Counted from the stretch's first letter, positions 33,046 through 46,200 are shown. The stretch: DNA of 64,000 nt from Ipomoea triloba (GCF_003576645.1 NC_044920.1:12647433-12711432); one strand, 5' to 3'. Program-made: numbers and translations. The notes: generated by a model not told the origin, from the letters alone.

Positions 33046-33135
33046 ACGACCAGATAGCCAATGAACTCTATGGTTAAGCGTGCTTGACTGACCCTTGGGA
33101 AGTAAGCATAGTGTAGTGCTGAGATCTAACATACT
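33046..33135 (+). repeat. Second 5S-rRNA-derived fragment
   Basis: ATGGTTAAGCGTGCTTGACTG, then TGGGAAGTAAGCATAGTG. It is colinear with 14,375-14,490, including the leading ACCAGATAGC phrase and trailing GAGATC-AACA. The C-box GATGGGTGACC segment is mostly deleted. The preceding GC-rich 32,940-33,045 may be the rest of a Cassandra-like LTR. Confidence 0.6.
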
Positions 33136-34009
33136 ACCTAGTATGTTATATTGAATTAATATTTAGATAGATACTCCCTCACTTCCATTTTATATATCTA
33201 ATTTAATTAACGACTTAAGTTATTTATAACTTAATTTTTTATAATACTGAGTTCAGTATTTGTATATAAATTTTATATATTTAGAAACTATATTAAAAAG
33301 TATTATTAAATAAAAAAATAAATTTAAAAATAATGAGAAAAGACTAAAGAAAATAAAAAAGGAAGAAATAATTAATTTGACCAATAAATAGTAAATAAAA
33401 CAGATAAAATTAGACAAATGGAGTAATATTTAATAAATATTAAAATCTTATTACAAAACTGTAATATAAACATAGATTAAATACTTTCACATGCAAAATT
33501 TAGGGAAAAAAAGCTAGCATGCTAATGAATTTATAGTTTTTGTGAAATTAAACCATTGAACTTAGAAGGTGCGCATTCGAACCATTAAACGAATAAGATA
33601 TGTGTAATTTAGATTTTTTTTTTATTTTTGTTATTCAAATGTGAGTTAAAAACAATTTAGTCATTCCTCTCAACTTTTTTTTTTTAAACCATTCCTCTCA
33701 ACTAGTATGGCAGAGATTAATTACACATATTTTTACTTGTTTGATAGTTTAACTGGATTTTTTAAAAAGTAGTCTCCTAAATATACTAAAGCGATAAAGT
33801 TAAAAACTTATTTAATACTTTTTCCACTATACATATGTAGTTATATTCTATCAATAGGTATACAGTGGACCATGGTACATATAACAACATGCACCCACAC
33901 ACATTCCTATTTTTCTCTCTTTATACAGTTTTAGCTTAAATTTATTGTTATCCTTTTCTTTTCGTATAAATAAAATTAATCTATAAAAAAATATATTATC
34001 AAAAAAAAA
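33136..34009. other. AT-rich intergenic DNA
   Basis: No gene or complete element is recognised. 'ctccctcacttccattttat' at 33,174 resembles the 'TACTCCCTCCGTCCC' start of Stowaway-type MITEs, but no matching right end is certain ('aaatggagtaat' at 33,417 is a candidate). Confidence 0.4.
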
Positions 34010-34575
34010 GAATAAGGGTCAAATAGGACACTCAACTGCACACCAAATTGCAATTAGGCAATCGAACAAAAAAATGCAATTGGGTCCCTGAACAACACAA
34101 ACTCATGCAATTCAACAAAAAATGAGTTGTTTACCTAGAAGTGTGTTGACGTGGCGGTTACCGATTAAATAATAAATAAAAAAAAGCTGTCATTCGTCTC
34201 CGACATGCTTTGTCTCCATCGCGGGAGACGAAGACCTTCATCTCCAGCCATAGAGACATAGGGTGGCCATGGAGATGAAGGGTCCCCTTTGTCTTCATGG
34301 CTGGAGGCGAAGCCTATCGCCTTCGGCAGTTCTTGTTTTCTTTTAATTTTAATTAATAACTTTATTTAAAATTATTTTTAAAAAATTATTTTTAAAATTA
34401 GTAATCATTACATCAGCACACTTTCAGGTAAACACATCATTTTGGGTTGAATTGCATGAGTTTGTGTTGTTCAAGAACCCAATTGCATTTTTTTGTTTGT
34501 TTTTTTTTTTTTTTTGAATTTGATGGCCTAATTGCAGTTTGGTGTTTAATTGAGTGGCCTATTTGACCCTTATTC
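34010..34575. mobile_element. Long-TIR (Mutator-like?) non-coding element
   Basis: 566 bp. The left end GAATAAGGGTCAAATAGGAC and the complement of the right end GAATAAGGGTCAAATAGGCC agree, and pairing continues inward for about 130 bp (GCAATTGGGT..., CAACACAAACTCATGCAATT). The centre has a separate GC-rich hairpin (34,200-34,325). No clear target duplication is visible in the A-rich flanks. Confidence 0.65.
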
Positions 34576-34682
34576 CTTTAAAAAAACTCTAATTTAAATC
34601 TTTTTAAATGGCACTCACATTGATATTAAAATAATAATAATAAAAAATCTATAGATACAAAAAATCATTACTTTGGTATAAT

Positions 34683-34826
34683 GTTTATATACAATAAATT
34701 TTGCTTTTATTAACATATATAAAGAACATTATGAACACATAATAAAGTGAATGAAAATACATATGATGTACATTTAATTTAGTGTTTATGGACATTAAAA
34801 TTTATATTTATGGACATATACAAGTA
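34683..34826. repeat. Flanking repeat, left copy
   Basis: Resembles 39,463-39,590 on the other side of the copia element (shared 'attatgaac---at-ataaa-tgaatgaaaat' and 'acatata-a-ta-tatt'). The copia element apparently inserted into one member of a pre-existing repeat pair or array. Confidence 0.55.
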
Positions 34827-34831
34827 ATATT

Positions 34832-35392
34832 CGTTGGGGAATAAAGTAATAATAAATGTCGTAGTAGAACTACGTTGATATAGGCTGGAACACTACCTTA
34901 AAAGCGATTTCAAGAGACTGTGCGGTCTTTCAAGCCCGGTACGTTTCCGACTGGAAACATAGACCTACTACGATTAACTGGTACAATTAATACGCAGGTA
35001 GAACCTGACTCACTATGCTTAAACGTGAGAGAAGAGAGGAAGAAGATAACGATTTGAGGTGTGTTTTGAGAGCACAGGGGAGACGGGTATATATACTTTT
35101 CAACATATCCGTCCCCGCAATTCCAACTACAATTAAGCGCTCAAGTAGCAAAACAAACGCGAGTAATAGGCCACGAAAATTAAACAAATTATTCTGGCAG
35201 CAAAACATAATTCTGGATGAGATAAATCTAATCTGCAAAAAACTCAGAAATAAATAGAAGACGAGTTAAAAAGTGCCACACCAGGCGTGCGAACCGAGCA
35301 GAGCGAAAAAAGGAGGGAAAAGTTTCTCCTTAGAAAGCAATGTGGGGCAAGAGCTATTAAGAAACTACACCATGTGAATGTTCCATCCAGTA
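34832..35392 (-). repeat. 3' LTR of the copia element
   Basis: Shares with the other LTR 'ATATAGGCTGGAAC', 'CACTACCTTAAAAGCGAT', 'AGAACCTGACTCACTATGCT' and 'AGAGCTATTAAGAAACTACA'. Divergence is visible, with indels in both. Confidence 0.88.
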
Positions 35393-35636
35393 AATCCCCA
35401 CACATTCAAAAAAGTGCAGGAACGAACGAGGTCTGAGCAAAATACAAGAGCTGACATTAACTCTACTGTTAAACTTGAATTGACGCGTAGTGACTTGAGT
35501 AACTTTCTTCTCAAGAGTGAATTATATCTTGAACTCATCGAGAAGTGTGTACTTTTGAACTCAGGTGCAGACATCAACCCTTAATATGCAGGTTTTGCGA
35601 AAGTCAAACTCTTTGCCTTTGAGACCTTTGTGTAGA

Positions 35637-38600
35637 TCACTTATTTAAGAACATCACATGTTCAGTTTCATATGGGTAAGCAAGTCTTTTGGGATCCATT
35701 TGGTGGACTATCAACTTGTGGGACGAAGCTAAGGAAAATAGTGCATGTATGGTTGCGATTTTAGTTACTGGTGAATACGTGCAAAAGTAATTTTCACCAA
35801 ATCTCTGTTTGTAGCCTTTGACTACAAGCCTCGCCTTAAACATTTCAATTGACCCATCAAGTCTAAGTTTTCTTTTAAAGATCCATTTGCAGTCAATTTG
35901 TTTAGCCCCTTTGGGCAGATCTATCGGTTCCCAAGTGTGATTAGACTTAATAGAGTCTAACTCACTTTGTATGGCTTCTTTCCAAAAGATAGCATCAACC
36001 GAGCGCATAGTAGCCTCGAAGGATTTTGGTTCCTCTTCCAAAATTAGCTGACATACAAACTGATTAGAAATTTCATTTATATCATTCAGCTCAGTTATGT
36101 AAGTTATAAAATCAAAACCAAAACTCATTTCAGTACTTTACCTCTTGCTTTTCCTCGGTTGTTCAAAGTTCATTCTCACCCTGAGAATTAGGAAGCGATG
36201 TAATCTCGCTCCTTTGTGAGCTATTTGGAAGCAATTTTAAAGGGAAGATGTGTTCAAAGAACTCAGTGTCCCGTGCTTCGCAAATAGACCGACTATCTAA
36301 GTACATAAACATGTAGGCAACACTATTTTCAGCATATCGAACAAATACTGCATCTGAGGTTTTAGGCCCAAGATTAGGCCTTTTAAAGGACGGAAGACCT
36401 ACACTTGCTAAGCATCCCCATACTTTGATGAATTTTAGGTTGGGGGCATAGCCTTTCCGCAACTCATAGGGGGTTTTGTCATACCCTTTATGAGGTATTA
36501 TGCTGAGAATGTGGTTAGCTGTAAGGGAGTTTAGAGCACTTGAGCTAATAAGAAGAGCGTTAACCATTTCTTTGAGAGTTCTATTTTTCCTATAGGCTAT
36601 ATCATTTTGTTGTGGAGTATAGGGCGCAATAACTTCTTGAATGATACCAAACCTTTCACAAAAGGTCTTAAGAGAGATAGATTTATATTCACCACCCCTT
36701 TCAGACCAAAGTCTTTTGATCTTTTTATTTAGCTGATTTTCTAGATTAGGAATTTTTATTCTGCTTCGTCTTTTGTTCTTAGCAGATATATTTTTGAAAA
36801 ATGAGTAAAATCATCGATGAAAGAAATATAGTATCGTTTTCCACCTCTAGTCGTAGTATTTTTGAAATCTGAGATATTTGTATGAATCTATTCTAAGGCA
36901 CACGTAGTATGATGTTTCACAGTGGAAAAGGTTTTTTTTTTAACAAGTTTTGCCTTAACACATATTTCACATTAAGAGAAAGAATCATTTTTCAATCTTG
37001 CCAACATATTCATGTTTTTAAGCTTGTTTAAGCATTTTAAACCAATATGTCCTAATCTACCATGCCACACATCAAACGAAACAGCAATGTAAGCAAAAGC
37101 GCCAGAACCACCGGCGAGATTATTCATAAAATTATCAATGTTTGTGGAGGTAAACGAAATCAAAGGCAAAACAAACAGCCCCCACGAAGGTAACCCTTCC
37201 CCCCAAATATTCCCCTCTGCGAGTCATTATCATACGATCTGAATCAATTCTAAGGCACACGTAGTATGATGTTTCACGGTGTAAAAGGTTTTTTTTAGCA
37301 AGTTTTGCCTCAGCACATATTTCACATTGAGAGAGAATAATTTTTCAAACTTGCCAACATATTCATGTTTTTTAAGCATGTTCAAGCATTTAAACTAATA
37401 TATCCTAATCTACCATGTCACACATCAAACGAAACAGCAATGTAAGTAGAAGCGCTAGAACCACGGCAAGATTATTCATAAAATTATCAATGTTTGTGGA
37501 GGTAAACGAAATCAAAGGCAAAACAAACAGCCCCCCATGAAGGTAACCCTTCCCCAAATATTCCCCTCTGCGAGTCATTATCATACGATCTGACTCAAAG
37601 ACTAGTTTGATCCTAGCCCTTACCAACAGAAGCCCTGAGACCAAATTTCTTCGTAGAGCCGGCATACATCACATTAGTAAAAATCAAGTACTTGCCAAAG
37701 CAAAGTTGAATTTCTACATTTCCTCTACCTCTTACCTCAGCCATACTGTCATTTCCCATAAAGACTTGCTCTCCTTTCCCCTCAGCGGTTGGTTGGAAGT
37801 TTTTGAATTGTCTCCTATTTAAGCATAAATGACAAGATACTCTAGTGTCCACTATCCACTCTTCAGATCCCTCGACAACGTTTGCCTCTAGAGTCACCAC
37901 TACTGCTACCACTTCTACATCTTCTAGCATGTTTGCTTGGTTCTTGGTTTCCTCTTGTTTAGCCTTCTGGTGGTAACATTGTGCTACACGGTGTCCATGT
38001 TTTCCATAGACAAAGCACTCACTTCCTTTCCCTGCTTTTTGGTGTGTATTGTTCTTGAACCGATTGTTGTTATTGGTTTAGAAGCCCTACTTCCAGTTCT
38101 TGTTCTGACCTCCACCTCCTCCTCCAGTTCTCATCTTGTCACCTTTGGCACTAGTTTCTATGACATTAGCTTTTAAATTTTAGGGAATGGAAATAGACCT
38201 TTGTCTAAGGCGAAAAGCCTCTTCGATGTTGAGATTATTCACCATCTGCTCCTAGGTGTAGTCTTTAGTCTCGTGCTTCATCTTGTTTTGAAATTCTGCC
38301 CAAGACTCAGGTAATTTTTTGACCAGTGCATAGGTTTGCAGCATATCACTTACCAGGATGCCTTCTGTTACTAGGTCAACAACCAGATTCTCGTACTTTG
38401 TTCCACTATCGATCGTGAGTCCACCATTTTGTAGTTCAGCCAGCGCCCCGCATACTTTCTGCGCCCTGCATCATTAGCACTATCTTCTGCAACATGTCCT
38501 AAATCACTTTCGCAGACTTGTACCCAGCGTATATGTATAGCAGCGTGTTAAACATAAAGTGCAGCAAAGTCCCTCGTGCAATTTTATTGTCTCGTTCGTA

Positions 38601-38880
38601 CTTAGTACGAATTTCTTAGGATAGATCAGGCGACTATGAGGCTATTTTGGGGTATGGTGTTTTCAGGTTAGGTGTTCCATCCAGAATCGTTACCTGAGAT
38701 TTTGGTTAAGGAAGCTCATAGGGTGCAGGTTGGGCAGGAAGTTGATATAGCTCTGGGTCAGTGGTTAGGATATAGTCAAAAGTTCAACCGACTCAAAGTG
38801 GATAAACACTATATTTTGATAAACCACCTACGATAGTTCATGCCATTGAGTGGTTTAGCTTTGGCGGGATCGACAGTAGA
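35637..38880 (-). pseudogene. copia gag-pol, decayed
   Basis: Minus strand, 5' to 3'. The gag tail carries a knuckle ECFVYGKHGHRVAQC (about 38,022-37,978), with Tyr for the second Cys. The protease reads WIVDTRVSCHLC (37,857-37,822), where the Asp-Thr-Gly triplet has become Asp-Thr-Arg. The pre-integrase segment DVWHGRLGHIGLKCLNKL (about 37,075-37,020) is present in duplicate. Integrase includes HKGYDKTPYELRKGYAPNLK and VWGCLASVGLPSFKRPNLGP (36,500-36,370). The RT start reads NHTWEPIDLPKGAKQIDCKW, ARLVVKGYKQRFGENY and HQMD (35,960-35,700). The catalytic part of RT is deleted after HQMD. Confidence 0.88.
36890..37606. repeat. 358-bp direct tandem duplication within copia
   Basis: Two copies start at 'tctaaggcacacgtagtatg' (36,892 and 37,250) and run through the pre-integrase domain to about 37,250 and 37,606. 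They have diverged by scattered substitutions and one-base indels. The minus-strand protein would contain the HGRLGH region twice. Confidence 0.85.
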
Positions 38881-38923
38881 CTTGGTAACGTAGTTCGACA
38901 TTTAAAAAGAAATCGCTTTTAAC

Positions 38924-39403
38924 TGTTGGGGAATAAAGTAAGAGAAAATGTTGTAGTAAAACTACATTGATATAGGCTGGAACGGACCAAAGAAAGAAAG
39001 AAAGAAGGAAATCTGTGTCGTGTGCAGAACACTACCTTAAAAGCGATGTCTGAATACTGTGCGATCTTTAAAGCCAGTACACTTTCGACTGGTAACACAG
39101 ACCTACTGTAATTAGCCGGCACAATTAATACGCAGATAGAACCTGACTCACTATGCTCACCGTCCCACCAATTTCAGCTATAACTAAATAGAGGACGAGT
39201 AAAAATGTGCCAGACCACACCTCGCACGCATGAGAACAGAGCGAGCTGGCGGCACGGGCATGGGATTCCCCCTTTTTTTTCTCTCCATAATATTTCAAAG
39301 CCTCCAAAAAGGTTGGTATTTAAAAGAAGGGAAAAGTTCTTAAAAAGCAATGTCAAACAAGAGCTATTAAGAAACTACACCATTTTGAATGTTTTATCCA
39401 ACA
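38924..39403 (-). repeat. 5' LTR of the copia element
   Basis: 480 bp, TGTTGGGGAAT...TCCAACA, followed by the target duplicate ATATT. It contains a short GAAA repeat (38,990-39,006) absent from the other LTR. Confidence 0.88.
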
Positions 39404-39581
39404 ATATTATGAAAATAATACATTACAAATGTTATTAAACATAATCCACCAGTAGTAACGTATATAACTTTATTTTTATTAATATATAAAAGAAGCATTA
39501 TGAACCTATTATAAAATGAATGAAAATGCATTTAGTTTTATTATTTGAACTCTAAAATTTAAATTTACTGACATATAAAAT

Positions 39582-39835
39582 AAATATTACAAATGTAAAG
39601 CATAATGATGTTATTAAATATAATGCACTAGTTGAGAGTCAATATAAAATATCATAATTTTAATAAATATTACAAATGTAAAGCATAATGATGTTATTAA
39701 ATATAATGCACTAGTTGAGAGTCAATATAAAATATCATAATTTTAAATCAGAATCCACTATGCAAGGTAGATCATAATTAGTCAATATAAAACATCATAA
39801 TTTTAAACCAGAATCCACTATGCAAGATGAATCCT
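39582..39835. repeat. 80-bp and about 60-bp tandem duplications
   Basis: 'ataaatattacaaatgtaaa' to 'aatatcataattttaa' occurs twice, back to back (39,582-39,661; 39,662-39,742) and nearly identical. A second pair, 'agtcaatataaaa-atcataa' to 'aatccactatgcaag', follows at about 39,719-39,777 and 39,779-39,828. Confidence 0.85.
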
Positions 39836-39999
39836 GGTCCATAATACAATTCAACACCTTCCATTCTTCCCTTGAAGCAACGCATCATGTAGACTAGTCA
39901 ATTAGACAATCAGTCATACAAAGCGGCAAAACTTTTGCAAAATGCTGACAATTCAGAAAACTAGCAGCCGATTTTAAAGAAAAAATGAATGAAAAATAA

Positions 40000-40281
40000 A
40001 ACCCAAAAAAATAAAAAAATTCTTTAGATTGAATCATTTACAATGTCTCCCTAACATGGTAATACAACATTGATCAAGTATATGTTTCAACCCCTAAAGC
40101 AAAAAGTACATTCTTTTTTGGACCAAAATTTTCTTGTATTATCAAAGTGTAAGATATGATGGCTGAACAAGCTCAGTAAGCACAAGTAGTGATGCAGAGT
40201 AGTTGCGCCGCCACTTGATGGCTCTGCATTTCGTTCTGAGCTTGTGGCGGGAGGGATCTCATAGAATTCACTCAGTTGGTT
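40000..40281 (-). other. Probable 3' untranslated region of DGAT1
   Basis: Directly follows the stop codon on the minus strand, with no other feature. It ends in T-rich/A-rich DNA near 40,000-40,030. No unique polyadenylation site can be chosen by eye. Confidence 0.45.
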
Positions 40282-43200
40282 TCAGCTTTCGCTGCCTTCT
40301 GAGTTCATCAGGTCATGGTAATAGAGGAGGACACACATGGGTTGACCGAATACGCTGAAGAAGCACCAGAACACCATATTGCCCACCTGGAAATAGTTTT
40401 GAAATGATTTTTAACATGGGAGAACTTGGTGTTGACTGTTAAGAGAACTAGTGCAGTTATAATTCTCAGGCAATTGAAGGACAGGTAATGTGATCGAGCT
40501 TGAAAGCAGACAGCGAAACTCTAGCATGTCGTTTAAAGCAACGTACCATTGAACTTCTGAACTTGTTTTGCAAAAAATTTGTCAGTATGACAAGAGGAAC
40601 CTGATTCACAGATGATATCAGTATGTATATATAATTCCGCTCATTTTCAAATCAGACAAATATTTTTATGGGATACTTACCTGAAACATAATTCCAATAA
40701 ATGCCCAGAACTTGAAAATTTGACAAGGAACAGCAATACAAAGCTGCAAGAAACAACATTTTATATGCCACTATAGTGCCAAATATTTTAAATTTTACAA
40801 CACAAAAGGAAAAGCAGCATACCTCATGGAAAATAGCAGATACAAGAAAGGCAATCAAAATTGCAACCCCCTGCATGAAGTATTAACTTTGAATCACAAA
40901 GTGCTGGTTGAATCAACCAATTTATCATTTTGCACATTATGACTCAATAAAATCATAAAGTGGAAAACCATCTAGAGCTGAGGTTATTTTTGCTGAGCCG
41001 TTTCAAGAGAGCATTTAATGAATTTCTGAATAACAAAAATAATATATAGACGACTATAAAGCAAAACGCCAATAACCTCAAGAGCGATTTAGAGCTCTAA
41101 TTCTTCTTCCATGTAATTAGTGCATAACTTTATAGGGCTGGAACTCTAGGTAACCGATCTATCCTACATTGTAATAAAACATAAATAGAAGATAACTGCT
41201 CCCTACAGTTGAGTTGCCTTCAAATAGTTGCATGTGAGAGAGAGATGTTCCACATACCAGACCTATGAAGTGCCTAAAGATTAGATCGGGTCTGGCAACC
41301 CACATTTTATGTTTAAATAAACTAACTAAACTAAGACTTGTTTAAAAAAACAAAAAAAACAAAAAAAACAAAACAAAAACTTAAACTAAGGCTTAATCTC
41401 AAGGTTGGCTACATCCTATTTTCCAAATATCATAAATTCATTCCGATAACAGAAGAAGCAACAATGACAAATTGATGGTAGCAAAGCAAAAGCCTGAAGT
41501 CTAAACAAATTGGCTTACCTTTGGTATGCCATTTCTCAAGCATGGGAAATAAAGATGGCGAACCATCCACTTATGAACAGGCTGCAATTATCAAAGATAT
41601 TCTAATTACTAAGGAAAGATGATAAAAAAACACCAATGAAAAAGCATAACACTTAATAACATGATTCTACTAAACAACATAATAACCAATTACTTTTAGC
41701 ACTCAAATCTCTTTTTATGTAAGATAGACTTAGAGGTACAAAACCATTCTCCATTCTCTCTTAACTTATTAATAGCAACAGATGTACAACCCAAAAGTAT
41801 TAAAGAACAGCACTTAATGCGCTCAATTCAAATATGCAGGAGAATGAGGAGATTGCAAATAAAGTAGGGTCCCAGCATTTACGTAACTTAAGAGATTATA
41901 ACTCAAATTATTTTACTTATTTTGGAAACAATGAAATACATAAGAAAACTGATTCATAGGATAAGTAGATAACATACCATATTCCACATTCTCCAGTACT
42001 GGTTACAGCAGCCGTGTCAGAGCAATCAAACACAATAATGGATCAAAACCTCTAATTAGTTATGCAATAAATAGATTGTAAAATAATAATGGACACACAC
42101 ATATCCAACTTACCTCATCAATTGTTTTTGCATTCCACCAATCTTTGTAAAACTCACGATCACCAAATCGCAGAAGTTCTGCAAGAATATTTAGCCTGCA
42201 TAACAGTAGTACGTTAAAGTCAAGTATTCCATTCTTTTCCAAAGCAACCATACATGATTAAGTTTCAAAATATCTAATGACTGTGTATAAGCTGAACCCA
42301 GAAGATTAAAAGCGATAGCTGGTCATCATAAATCAATTAATGTAGAGATAAGTTAACTTTTGGTGTTCTTGAAAACACCAATAAAAATAAAACATATATC
42401 TCCCTGCCCAAACTGGCATCCATTCCATTGTCTGCCTGGATTCACAGATCTCTTGCCTTTACTCAAGTTAACACAAATCTTTTGGAATGCATAGGGCAGG
42501 GAACAACAATCTGATTTCAAATAGAATTATATGCTTATAGGCAACCTCTTTAGTCAAAGGCATGAAGGAAGAAAAATGAGTTTGGAGTTTGGACATTAAT
42601 AATATTCAATGACAATAGAAATGATGATTTGTGGAAACTGGTCCTAATTCTAATGTTCAGGACCTAAGAGCAAAAAGAGGGAAAAAAATGGATGATTCTT
42701 TTTCCAGTCACTATTTAATTGCCACTTGCAAGTAAAAAGATCACAATTGTTCAAAAAGTTATGAAAGCTTTAGCACCACCAGTAACACTATTATTCTTCT
42801 TTTGTGAATCGCTCTTCATTTTTTTTTCATTGTTTTGAAGTATATATGAATTTAATTGCAAGTAAAAAAATTCACTATTGTTCAAAAAGTTATGAAAACT
42901 TTAGCACCAACAACGTTATTATTCTTCTTTTGTGAATCATTCTTTATTTTCATTCATTGTTTTGAGGTATATATGATGGGACTAATGAAGTAGTAAATAG
43001 AAAATTAAAACTCACAGCCACTTTAGAGGAGGTAATCTGACTATTTTGAATAAACAAATCAGTGCAGGTGATAAAATTGTGCACACCAGTTCTTTTGACA
43101 CATTCATTCCATTTTTCATAAGGAGATAAAAATATACTCATACATAATTAGAATCACACTACATTGATGTAATGGAGGAATGGATCTGTGATTTTGTGTT

Positions 43201-46200
43201 GAATACTAGTTAGGCAGCCTAACTTTATGCCAGAAAATATTAGACAGAGAAGAAGCAAGGTCTCCGAAATATGGTCAAAACTGCTAGGTAGATGGATGTG
43301 TGGGAATGCAAAAAGTGAACATATTAACACTTACACATTTGGTTTAATCAAGTAGTTGTTTTTTAAAAAAATATAAAAATATATTTATAAAATTTGTCAA
43401 TCAATGGAAATGGGAATAATGGAATTCCGATGCATGTCCATTACCTAGAAAGGGGTGTAACTTATCACCAAGCTAATATTTCTCAATAGTTGTTAAAAAT
43501 AACAAAACATTTAAATGAAGCATACCATAGATGAAAGAAGCAGTAGAACATGCAGAGCCAGACATATAAATTTGGAACTGAAAGTTTCAAGACCCTCTCT
43601 ATAGCATATAAAAGGTTTCCTTGCAAGGGATGCTGTGAATTTCTCACAATTGGGTTGATATACTGCATAAGATACAAACTATCAGTACAATTCTGATAAT
43701 ATAAGAAGTCCCTCTTGAATTAGCATTTGAGAGAAGTGTTAATCACCTGTTCAATGATAAAACCCATGAGTCCTGTAAATATTATCAATTTGATTAGTTG
43801 ACGCACCACCCAACCCTTCCGAATGCAAGGAGACCGTGGATAACTCAGCTACAATAACAATGCAATAGTTTGGAGATAGTAAAAATCCCGAACTAGAAAA
43901 AAATAGTTAAGTGTGTAGAACCAATCAACCAATTGTTGACAAGATCTCAATAAATATATAACTGAATCAACCAATTACTGACAAGGAATTTTCTAATTCT
44001 GGCGTCAGATCATAAGAATTTGTTTGGAATAACAAGTACATGAAGAAACACAGTTTTTTGGTAAGTAATGCATCACAACCATCAATATTTGCTAAAGTAC
44101 GCAATTCAACATACTCCCAAAAGAAGGATGGATTAAATAATGCATTTGCAGTTAATTTATGACATGAAAAAGGGATAAATTCACTTATCTTAAGGCTCAT
44201 TCAAGGAAATCTTAAGTGGACTCACCTGATAACATAATGTTGGAGCAACCATAAAGTATGCTAAGCTTTTGAAGCTAACCTCATAAGCATAAATTGTGCC
44301 TGGAGTATCCCCCTATACAAGAAACATCAAACTAAGAAAATTTTGATATTGTTTAAGAAAACATATTGAACATTGGTGAACAAATGGCATGAAGCACAAA
44401 ATAAACTTAATAATTTCTAAGCATCCTCTTAAGAAAGAATGGTTTAACTAAGAAAGCAAACTGAAGAAATGGCATGAAACATGAAATGCACTAAATAATT
44501 TATTGGAGGCTTTTGAGTTTAATCCCAGGCGTTTTGATGCAAAATCACAATGCCTGGTGAAGAAAATCAAACGTAGCATTGATCTGGCATTGAATTACTC
44601 CAGCCTTACTTCCAAAATGTAGTTTCAATGGGCACAATACAATTTAGTATTTACGATGGCATACAAATAGGGGAGGAAGTGAGCTCTCACTTTACCTTGT
44701 CAAGTGATTTTGCAAGTGCTCTCATATCATGGTTTGAATGAGCATATGAAACCAGTTTTAACCATACGATGCAAGCAAAAAGCATCAAGGTGACACCTGA
44801 TGGAAAAGTAGAATCACACCTGGACAATTCCAAAAGTGACTTAAAATATTTTAAAGGATATCAGCTACACAACGTTAGTAGAGATGAATTTCTTGTTCTC
44901 ACAACTGTTAGGTTCCAGTAGTTAACTTAGTATGTTTAGTATATTTGTTTTGGAGCAGTTAGCCTACACGTGAGAGGAAAATAATTAATAGGTCGCTTTT
45001 CCAGGAACCTAACTTGTGACTTTGTGAGTACAAAATTAAGCACAAGGCTTCTTCAACTGCCAGTCTGTGATTCACCCCTATCATGTCAGAAATTTTGCAT
45101 TATAGCATCATCACTGGTAGCACAATGATATCCAGTATTTACAGTGATTGAGGCAAAGCATCAAGTAGGATAAAATTCTGTCCTAAGACGAGGTAAACTT
45201 AAAAGCTAAGAAGTAGAGAACTAACCATAGAATGACAAGAACAGGATAGAAGATGACAGTTATCATTATTATTATGTGTAGAGTAACTGCAACCTGCAAC
45301 ACTACAGCAATGTTACAACATGAAAATGAAAAAGTATACGAGGTTACTGGCTTCTAACAATAATTTACATCAATTAATCACAGCCTTTAAATCTATGAAC
45401 CAATTCCATTTCTCAACAATATCTAAGGATTCCAACACACCAAATAAATGGTAATGCTAACTTACTGGATCAGTTATATACTTCTTCTGGACAAGCTTCT
45501 CAACAAGAAAGGCAGCAAGAGGGAAAACCGGGAGGCTAAGACTGACTCAAAAAAATACATCCAAATTTCAGTTTTTGGCTACAGAATGACCAGTATGAAA
45601 TTCCAAAGAGAAGGTTTGAGATAAATATTACCAGCACATTAGAAGTGGCCAATCCCTTAGTGATTTTGAACTAAACCAAAAGCCAGCACTCATTAACAGC
45701 CCATACTGCAATAGTAGTCATAAATTTGTCATCTACCAGTCAATTATCTAAAGCGTTCTCAAATGTTTACTATGATGTCAAAATGAAGCAAGGAAATCCA
45801 AATGGAGGATGCAAACAACTACTTGACAAAACAACTATAGTCTTTAGCAGAACAAATCAAAGAACTCATAAAAGAGAGGCAAACCTTCATCAAATTCTCA
45901 ATGATCAATCTGCTATTTACAGCAACAAGCACCACTATGCAAAGATTGAAGAGACCTGCATGGCTCTAATATAAGATGCAAACAACCAGTTAAAATTACA
46001 AATCACGATACTGAGATTGTATGAAGATTAGCATTTTAAGAATTACTCAGAGCAAAGGTTGATTTATTTGGGTCATTCTATCACACAACATTTTGGCATC
46101 CAATTTGGGAACAGCAAAAATATACTTATCAAATGAATTTATCATTTCCAAACTGCAATTTACCACTGCTACTTAGATCCACCAAGACTTTTCATTATTA

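Larger units (their letters stand above)
34832..39403 (-). mobile_element. Ty1/copia LTR retrotransposon, decayed
   Basis: 4.57 kb with LTRs at 34,832-35,392 and 38,924-39,403 and a perfect 5-bp duplication ATATT (34,827-34,831; 39,404-39,408). The right LTR begins TGTTGGGGAATAAAG and ends ...ATCCAACA; the left has mutated edges (CG..., ...AGTA). The order on the minus strand is gag, zinc knuckle, protease, GAG-pre-integrase, integrase, partial RT, which is the copia order. Most of RT and RNase H is missing. Confidence 0.9.

Noticed and set aside
33174..33430. Stowaway-type MITE (start 'ctccctcacttcc', end 'aaatggagtaat')
   Set aside because: Ends are suggestive, but a TA target duplication and matching TIRs could not be confirmed by eye.
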